64,000 nucleotides of DNA from Litoditis marina (Eukaryota; Nematoda; Chromadorea; Rhabditida; Rhabditidae): NCBI GenBank assembly GCA_964036275.1, contig OZ038439.1, positions 14,926,330 through 14,990,329 of the forward strand, written 5' to 3'. Within the stretch, counting starts at the first letter, position 1. Each line of letters opens with the position of its first letter. The notes beneath the pieces were generated by a model. That model was not told the DNA's origin, searched no databases, and saw nothing but the letters and a program-made list of their open reading frames with translations. Position numbers and translations under genes: made by a program. Positions 57,201-64,000 of this stretch are shown here, piece by piece.

Positions 57201-60200
57201 CAGCTGACATCGCGGCTATTGTTACAGTAATCCGAGCTTTTTTCTTCACCGCTCGCTAAGGAATGATTTCGTGCGAAAACAGGACATGAAAGAATACACA
57301 GAAAAACAGTTTATGCTAAAGTTTTCAGAAATAAACTACTAGTCAACCAATTTCACGTGGAACGTAGTCACAGAAATCAAAAGCGGTCAATGAATGAATG
57401 CAAGATTTCTATGTTTCTTTTCGTTAGGTTGATTGTAGAAAAGACGTGTAAAATGTATGCATGTATAGTTCTAACAAATTCAGATAATAACAGTTTTAAA
57501 CATGTGTGGTAAACCAGACCTTGACACGTTCCAAAGCGCCAGACACCAAACTTCAATGTTCTTTCTTTCAACTGTTATTTATCCAAAAAGAAGAGTTTGC
57601 CATTTTCCGTTGCTAGTTTTAAAGTTTTATATCATAACAAGTTGACTTTGTATTATACTACTGTGTTACTTCTACTATATTTAACTGTTGTTCTATCCTG
57701 TAATTATTGTCCCCAATTTAACGTACGTGTACAATATCATCTCCACAGTTTGATTTCTCAACTTTGAAGTTATCTATTTCCAAGTATGTCTCAGTTTTTA
57801 TCACACGCTTCACTTGCGTAATAAATTCATTCATTCATTCATTCATTCACACACTGTAACTATTTTAACTTGAGCTTGCATTCTTATCTGCGGTTAACAC
57901 TACTTCGACGGAGCTGCCGACTAATCAAAACCAACCGTTACGATTTTATGGTTCTAGAACTCACTTGTCTTCGACACATTACTACATGTAACTGATATCA
58001 CTGCCTATGAATAATATGGTTGATAGGATAATAACATTATAAAAAAGATTGGAGAGTGGAATAATAAGTGGAATAATATACAAAGATCCTTTCACGTAAA
58101 CACATCATTCAGTTTTCACTAGTAAGGTTTTCTCACGTTTTGTTCACGGAACTATCATGATTAGAGCCGATTTGAATCGAAATGTTGGGCAGTTTCCACC
58201 ATTGGATACCGCTACTTTTTCTCAAAGTAATTTTGAACTTTGACTTTAGCTAAACGTGGTAAAGTGAGATCACGTGACAGTAAACTCTGGTAGGAATTTT
58301 CACCGGTTACTTTTCAAAATATGGTTACCTCTATACTTTTCGGTCCCCGGTCCACGTAGTCTCCGAGAAATAGATAGTTGGACTCGGGAGGGAAGCCGGC
58401 GAGAGAGAAGAGACGCAGAAGGTCAGAGTACTGTCCGTGGATGTCACCTGAATATGAGAATATTTATATTTCGAGTCACGAGCAAAAATTAAAATATCGA
58501 TTTTTTGTTGACCAACAAGAGTTGAGAAAATGTAAAAGTTTCATAATAGTGAGTGGGTGCAATACATCGTACAAACGATTTATCATTTATCGTCAGAAAA
58601 GCTCCTGTAACAAAAGTAACTAGTAAGTTACCAGCCTTTTTGAGAATTCAAATTCGATGTACATTTTTCTTTCAGCGATACTTTTGCTAAATATTACTAA
58701 AAACTTCGGGATGTCGGCATGGGTGTCTGCCAAAAATTAATCTGCAGAATCATTTCAAAAAAAATTTTCTTATCATAAAATTATCATAAAGTCAATTTTT
58801 TTTCCTTTTCCCATTCTTCCCCTGTCTAACTTTTCATTCTTCTCTCACTCTCACATGAATGCCTTTAATTTGTTCTGCCCATGTGTTTTTTTCGTAAGAA
58901 GCGTGGTTGTCCATCTCAATTAAAGACAAGTTGGACAAAATGTTTTTTCCGCGACAAAAAGCAACAACACAACTTCGTAAAATGTCACGAAAGATTGATT
59001 AGTGGGTTTCGCATTTTTCACTGTAAGCAATAATAATTATTTAAGTTCGCCTAAATTAAAGTTCAAAGACCAGGAAAATTTCTACTGAAAAGTTCAGAAA
59101 ACGTCCTAGGAGTCATTGTCCGTGTCTAAATCTATCAATACACCCATCTTGTACGCGACAGGATGAAAAAACTAAAAACTTTACATTCATATTGTTTGTA
59201 AAGTCGAGATAAAAGTGTAGAATTTCCTGGTTCAAGAAATCGGGAACTAGATTCTGCAGGAAATTTGTGCCAAGACGTGAGACGCAGTCAATTAGGTTTG
59301 CTCTATCCTATTCAGATACTCTAGACTGAGACGTCAGACTTGTTTACGCTTATTTACGCTTGTTTACACTTTCGAACAAATAAACTTGATCAATGTGGAC
59401 AAGTGAGCAATTATGGAAAAAAAATTCGGATGTTGGGTTTTTTCGTTATAAGACGTATTTTATCCAAAATTGTCTTTTTTGGTACCAGAAAATCCTTTAC
59501 TTATTGATTGATATTTACTTTTTCATTTTTCTACGCTTGTTTACGCCTGTTTACACTTTAGAACAAACAAACTTGATCAGTCTTGCAAAGTCAGCAATTA
59601 TGTGCGAGATGGCGAGAAAACGTAGCAAGTGTTCGTTGAATAGGAACATTTAGAGCCATCGGTAAATAGCCAAGGAGCTTTGCATTTTGGATGATTGTTT
59701 TTTTCGTTGGATGACGTATTTCATTCAAACGTTACCATTTTGGATTACAAAAAAACGCTCTCGTTCTTTTGGCTTAGCTTGTAGATTACAATTTTTTCTA
59801 CGACTGAAAACCGAAAATTTAAATTTAATTTCGTTTCTCTCATTTGCTAAATCATTTTTAAACAGTCATGACCAAGTTGAACTCTACAACAGAATGAGTA
59901 TATAGTGGGTGCCACATTTATAAATTTCTGTCTCTCGCCGGAATCGAACCTGCGAGCAAAAGTTTCGCAGCAGGGCGCGAACCACTGCGCTATTAAATAA
60001 CATAACCGGCAAGCTTTGGAATCAAAGACATGTGTGCGTACACATCGGAAAGTGAGATATACAGTAACCTCTCGCATTTCCGTTGGCGACGACTATAAAT
60101 GGCGAACTACAGCGAAACCACACAATAACCTCGAAAACACGGTGACGAATCAGTCATATATATCAACAACTTTGACTTGAACCAAACACAACCAAGATTT

Positions 60201-60854
60201 ACTTTTGTAAATAATAAACCAACCTGCAATTTTAAGTGGTGGTTCCAGCTCCAGCATCATTGGCTGGTTCATGAAGATCTGTCTGGCCAACACGCAAATC
60301 ATGCGAATCTCGTTTTCCGTCACATCGAGGGTCTTCTGCCAGGGTTTCACCTGGAAAAATAATCGATATACACTAAAAAATCAATAAATTTTGTTTTCCC
60401 CGAAATCGTTCTTTTTATTTCTGATTCATTTTCCTAAAAACTAGCCGTAAATAATTCAGACTTCTGGTAGGTGGTAGGTGCATTTTTTGAAACTTTCATT
60501 CCTTGCAACCACTTGAGTGTTACCAACTGGTTTTCGATTACAAGAGCGAGAGGTTCAAATCGCCGCTTAGCTCGCATCAGCTATAAAAAGCAGAGGATTT
60601 TGTTGGATTGCCCAGATTTGAATTTTGTCGCAAGGCTACGCACTTAATCGCGGATGTTCGCTGAAATTTAAACTATTGTTGTGTTTTGTGAAACACCGCT
60701 AGTTGAGTTAAAGTTATAGTTAGTGTACAAAACAAAACTCGGAAATTAATAGTGAAATATAAATATTTATCTCTGTAAAATTCACCTGAACTAGAGTGGC
60801 TATCACCCTATTCAGGTCCAAATCGCCGTAATGCACGGATTTTCGGCGCATCAT
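51201..60854 (-). CDS. PPP1C-like: PP1-type serine/threonine protein phosphatase catalytic subunit, complete
   Basis: Nine phase-consistent exons: 60786-60854 (ATG at 60852-60854), 60224-60350, 58329-58447, 55470-55581, 54345-54449, 53866-53937, 53098-53249, 51915-52049 and 51201-51329 (TGA); 339 aa, about the length of PP1. Motifs in order: GDIHG at 66-70, GDYVDRG from 94, GNHE at 126-129, CCHGG at 174-178, [12 protein letters not shown] from 202, RGHQ with metal-ligand His 251, [14 protein letters not shown] from 271. All expected metal ligands (D67, H69, D95, N127, H176, H251) and general acid H128 are present. [13 protein letters not shown] and GLLCD.LWSDPD point to PP1 rather than PP2A or calcineurin. 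It is divergent: GNHEVANLN for GNHECASIN, RGHQ for RAHQ, and a basic RRKS N-terminus. PP1 dephosphorylates Ser/Thr with targeting subunits. Another ATG overlaps (60849-60851). Confidence 0.92.
51451..51666. repeat. Palindromic element with TGGCCGTAT ends, second family member
   Basis: TGGCCGTATTTTGTTAGCTC and AAATAGCCGG are mirrored by CCGGCTATTTGAGC and TTACAAAATTCGGCCA. Confidence 0.8.
53235..53655 (-). repeat. Reiterated acceptor region of PP1 exon 53098-53249
   Basis: Three diverged copies upstream of the true acceptor, at about 53325-53400, 53490-53560 and 53580-53650. Each holds an exon-start-like GTCTTCT.TGYGACAT block plus 60-70 bp of intron (CACAGATGAAAG.TGGGTTA.AGTATC). Confidence 0.75.
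54010..54172. repeat. Palindromic CCCGGC/CATCCTGCGTCTC element, copy 3
   Basis: AGATCCCGGCACCTTCATCC is mirrored by GGATGAGGGTGCCGGGA; CATCCTGCGTCTC pairs with GACGCAGGATG. In a PP1 intron. Confidence 0.8.
54762..55045 (+). repeat. tRNA-like head and duplicated AAAAGATCGCGG block
   Basis: TTGGCCTAGTGGTTTGACGC resembles an A box and AGAGGTTCAATGGC a B box. CAAAAGATCGCGGCGCAACG and the following 30 bases recur at 54984-55040, each followed by GTAAGTA. Confidence 0.4.
55320..55453. repeat. TATAG-superfamily element, 130-bp CACGTGA type, copy 5
   Basis: TATACTGTTAGTTAATTGC start, TTACTTATAGTATA end; 17 bp from the donor of PP1 exon 55470-55581. Confidence 0.7.
55656..55891. mobile_element. TATAG-superfamily element, 237-bp CACC type, copy 8
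   Basis: TATAGTTTGTTTCACC start, GTGGAACAGACTATA end. Confidence 0.8.
56270..56525. repeat. GA-rich purine tract in a PP1 intron
   Basis: GAGA/GGAGA-rich; responsible for long Ser/Leu frames on the minus strand. Confidence 0.9.
56795..57010. repeat. TTGGCGCCAA element with nested hAT-like insertion
   Basis: ATTGGCGCCAATTTT at the left and GTGGCGCCAATCGTTCTGAG at the right. At 56848-56922 a TTTCGAGTT element is inserted, flanked by the duplication GCAGGTCA. Confidence 0.75.
59901..60097 (-). repeat. tRNA-containing TATAG element, copy 5
   Basis: TATAGTGGGTGCCAC start, GGCGACGACTATA end; A-box-like TAGCGCAGTGGTTCGCGC and B box GGTTCGATTCC on the minus strand. The best-preserved copy. Confidence 0.8.
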
Positions 60855-60862
60855 CGTGAAAC

Positions 60863-62120
60863 CTGGAAACGAACTTCGATGAAAAGAAGAAAGTTTACAA
60901 AAAATGGAACCTAATCAAGCAGGAAAATAGAAGAGGGGACCAAACACTCTATTTAAAAGGGGGTAAAATGAAATGAGAACGAGAAAAAAGGAAACTAGAT
61001 TCAGGACAGAGAGTAGAACAGAATTATGACACGTTACACGGGTTAAAACCTCAGAAGTACACAACGTGAATAAGTAAAAACGGGTTCACGTTTTACGTGA
61101 GATTCCTTGGAGAATACTAGTGAACACTATGTGAACACCAATTGAGTTAATCGAGTCTGATTAAGTAGAGTGAACAATTGAGTTTGTAGCCAATGTCATG
61201 CAATATGGGTATATGCACCACGAACACGCGTTTCAAACAAAGTATGGGAAACTATATACGTTTTCAAGTTTTTTTCCAACGTGAAACGTGTACTATATGA
61301 AAGAAAATATATACTTCACGTGTGTTCTAAAGAACCATGGAGAACTTTACACTTTCTCACTTCTTATTTCACGTGGAACTTCTACTGCCGAAAAAAACTT
61401 GAACTTTATATGTGTTGAATATTCAGACGTGCATCACGTGTTAACGTGAACACTACGTTCCACTATAACGAACGTATGTGTGACAGATACTAGGATCACA
61501 GAAAACGTGAGCAAACTTTAGAAAAATAAGTGAATTGAGACGAATTACGTGACTTCGTTCTAGAAAATTGTTAGTTTGAACTCCGGAAGGGTGGGTTGGC
61601 CGCTTACTAGACACACAGGACCACATATGGAATTACGTTATCAGTTTAAACAAATAGTATCTAAGATAAATAAAAAGAGACGGGTACACAACCGAGAAAT
61701 GAGCTGATCGGAACCAAGTCATGACGTCACAAAAGATAACAATTGCTATGCTTCACCACGCAGTTTGTCGCCGGTGCAGACATTATAAACATGGGCACAT
61801 ATAACTAAAGTTTCGGGCAAATCCGGAAAAATTTACACCCACGCAGTCTAATTTATATCAAAAACATAATTAAAATGATCACTGTCCGTCACAGGGTACA
61901 AAAAACTAGTTTGTTGTTCGTATGACTGGTTCGGAAAAATCCGCATGCACGATTTGAATGCACCCGACTTTATGTTGAAATAGAGCACTACAGTGTGAAG
62001 AGATCAAGAGAAAAATCGATATTTGCCAAGTTTCACGCAGTCTGCCAACTGATGAAGTGTGGGGGGATATCGTTATTTGCTGGACAAATATTCTCAGGCT
62101 CGCAGCTATCACGTGTAGAA
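60863..62120. other. Upstream region of the PP1 gene
   Basis: Exon 60786-60862 has an acceptor-like TTTCCAG just upstream of its ATG, so a 5' UTR exon probably lies here. Rich in ACGTG/CACGT motifs (61020-61560). No coding exon recognised. Confidence 0.4.
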
Positions 62121-62125
62121 AATAT

Positions 62126-62840
62126 GCCACCTTCTCGGGTTTCAAATGGGGAAAAAAGAGAAAAAAAGATCGCTCTATTCCTCTCTCTCTCTCTCTCTCT
62201 TTCTATCTCTCCTCTCTCTCTGTGTATCTCACTCTCTCACTTTTCTCTCCTTCTTCCTTTCTCTCTCTTACGCCCTCCGGCACGGAAAAGTGTTGAATTA
62301 TTGGTTCAATCTGGTAGCTTTTGTTTTTGTGATCATTTTGTTACAAAACTGGCGGGTTATAAATAGTTTACTAGAAAAACGGTTCAATGAACGAAAAGAA
62401 AAACGGTGAACGAAGTACCCGGTTACTTGTGGAATTGGCCGGGAGCATAGGGTATGGCGCCTTCTCGGGTTTCAAATGGGAAAAATGCAAGGAAAAAGTT
62501 GTCAAAGACACCGCAGCAGAACACGTGTTTTGTAACGATGTTACAACGTGTACTAAAGTATTATGCAGCTGTTATGAGGGACAGAGAAACTGCAAGGTTG
62601 TTTGAGAGGTTCGGCTGGGAATCTGTGGTTGAGAGAGAGAGAAATAGAGGGAAAGATATGGGCAAAGAGAATAAGAGAAAGAGAGAAATTGGCAGGAGAG
62701 AATGGAAGAGAGAAAGACAGGTGGGTGTGAAAGAGAGGAAGATAGAGGACAAGGAGGGAGAGAGATAGACAAAAATAGAGAGACGAAGAGAGAGAAAGAA
62801 GAAATAGAGAGAGAGAGAGAGAGAGAAAGAGGGCGTAAAC
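62126..62840. repeat. Opposed CT and GA tracts with a duplicated CCTTCTCGGGTTTCAAATGG
   Basis: The CCTTCTCGGGTTTCAAATGG block occurs at 62131 and 62460. A CT-rich run (62180-62275) and a GA-rich run (62625-62830) face each other. Confidence 0.8.
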
Positions 62841-63785
62841 AGTGTAAACACCCCATTGCCACTGCAGACAGTCTGGGTGCATGTGCACCGGAAACGTCAG
62901 AAATCGCCCCCAATCCACAGTTCCAGTCCATTATCTCTGTTTTCCATACCGTAATCCTATTTTATCAGCAATCCGATTATGTATGAATGGGAGTTACGGA
63001 CACCATTTTCGACGTCACGGCCGGTTGCGCGCGAAATTGAAAACCTCGGCGAAACGGTTTGCAAGTTTTAGAGGGAATGTTAGGAGAATTTGGAGAGAAC
63101 ACAGCAGATAGCAGAGGAAAACCATTGTTACGGTCGTTTTACATCAAGTAGATGAGCCCTTGCATTCGACTTTCGATAGAGTTTTTGAACAGAGGGCCAA
63201 CTTTTTGATGTCTCCTCCACCAGAATAGGCTTCTCCTGGTGCGTTCTACAAAGTGAACGTCGAAGTTCGCAACTTTTACTGGGTGCGAGAGATCGAACTA
63301 ACTTTTTTATGGCGTCATTTCAGAAGTTTCGATAATCTACAACAAACATAAGCAGCTGAACATAGTTTCAAAACTGAAATTGATTCGAGACAAAGTGATT
63401 TTCCATCCCAGTCTTGTAGATGAATTGAGATGTAACAAGAAATTGTTTTTGTTTTTCACTCGGGTTGACGCGACAATTAATTCTCCCTGGGAAAGATGAC
63501 ACAGTTTTTCCAATAACAAAAACAAGACAGCTTTCAATTATAAAACTATAATATCATGGGATATAACAGATTGTTGACAGTTCGGTTTTCGCTAAAAGGA
63601 ACACAAAAGCACACTGTATTCCTTGCTTTTGCTGTGTTTTCTTAAGATAAGACCTTCAACTAAAACGAAATTTACAAAATTGAGCACTAATTTAATATGA
63701 AACTAGAAGAAATTACAAATGACTACGGTAATGGTACGGTAATAATGAACGAGAGACTGAAGATGACTACAGCTACTAGACACAC
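62841..63785. other. Region without a recognisable gene
   Basis: Short frames only; no family resemblance or convincing splice pair. Confidence 0.4.
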
Positions 63786-63789
63786 ACGA

Positions 63790-64000
63790 CTCAAAGCGCG
63801 GTCTGCGGCGAAAATCCTCTGCGCGCAGCCTGCGCGCATGCCGCGCGCAGCCTGCCGGCAGTTAGCAGCCTACGGGCAGCCTGCGCGCAGCCTGCTGGCA
63901 GAGAGCGGAGTAAATGCGGCCTGCGCGCAGTCCGCGCGCAGAAAGGGGCGGGTACAGGCGTCGCCGCTGCACAACGCGCCTATCTGCGCGCGGGCTGCGC
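63790..64000. repeat. GC-rich CTGCGCGCAGC minisatellite
   Basis: About 210 bp of imperfect 10-14 bp units of GCAGCCTGCGCGC type, self-complementary, running off the window; sharply more GC-rich than the rest. Confidence 0.85.

Overview
This is animal (metazoan) nuclear DNA, AT-rich and intron-rich. Its genes have many short exons with GT/AG borders and human-like protein families, and they are embedded in a dense population of short non-autonomous transposable elements and microsatellites. There are no operons, ribosome binding sites or CRISPR. The species cannot be named from the sequence; an invertebrate is an inference from the short introns, the many MITE-like families and the divergent orthologues.

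Layout. (1) 1-6.1 kb, minus strand: a single-pass membrane protein with a BRICHOS-like domain, with two possible further upstream exons at 8.7-9.3 kb. (2) 12.9-18.15 kb, minus: a complete NADH-cytochrome b5 reductase (9 exons, 323 aa). (3) 21.5-27.1 kb, plus: a basic, low-complexity protein with a long run of K-S-R-K-E repeats; its 5' end was not found. (4) 29.9-42.3 kb, minus: a complete germinal centre kinase of the GCK-III group (STK24/25/26, MST3/YSK1/MST4 type; 16 exons, 571 aa) with two phase-compatible activation-segment exons. (5) 42.9-43.8 kb, minus: an isolated 954-bp Ser/Thr-rich coding exon carrying nine perfect TGACGTCA palindromes. (6) 51.2-60.85 kb, minus: a complete, divergent PP1-type protein phosphatase catalytic subunit (9 exons, 339 aa). 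The spaces between and inside the genes hold repeats. No functional link between the neighbouring genes is evident.

The repeats sort into recognisable families: a TA-flanked superfamily with TATAG ends (one member has swallowed a tRNA-like sequence), a TTAA-flanked piggyBac-like MITE, a hAT-like MITE with 8-bp target duplications whose interior is a TTTCGAGTT minisatellite, and several long palindromic elements.

The most unusual theme is that fragments of exon edges, each containing one splice site plus 15-60 bp of coding sequence, recur as diverged copies in the adjacent intron or flank in all five recognised genes. One such duplication in the kinase appears to have matured into a full alternative exon.
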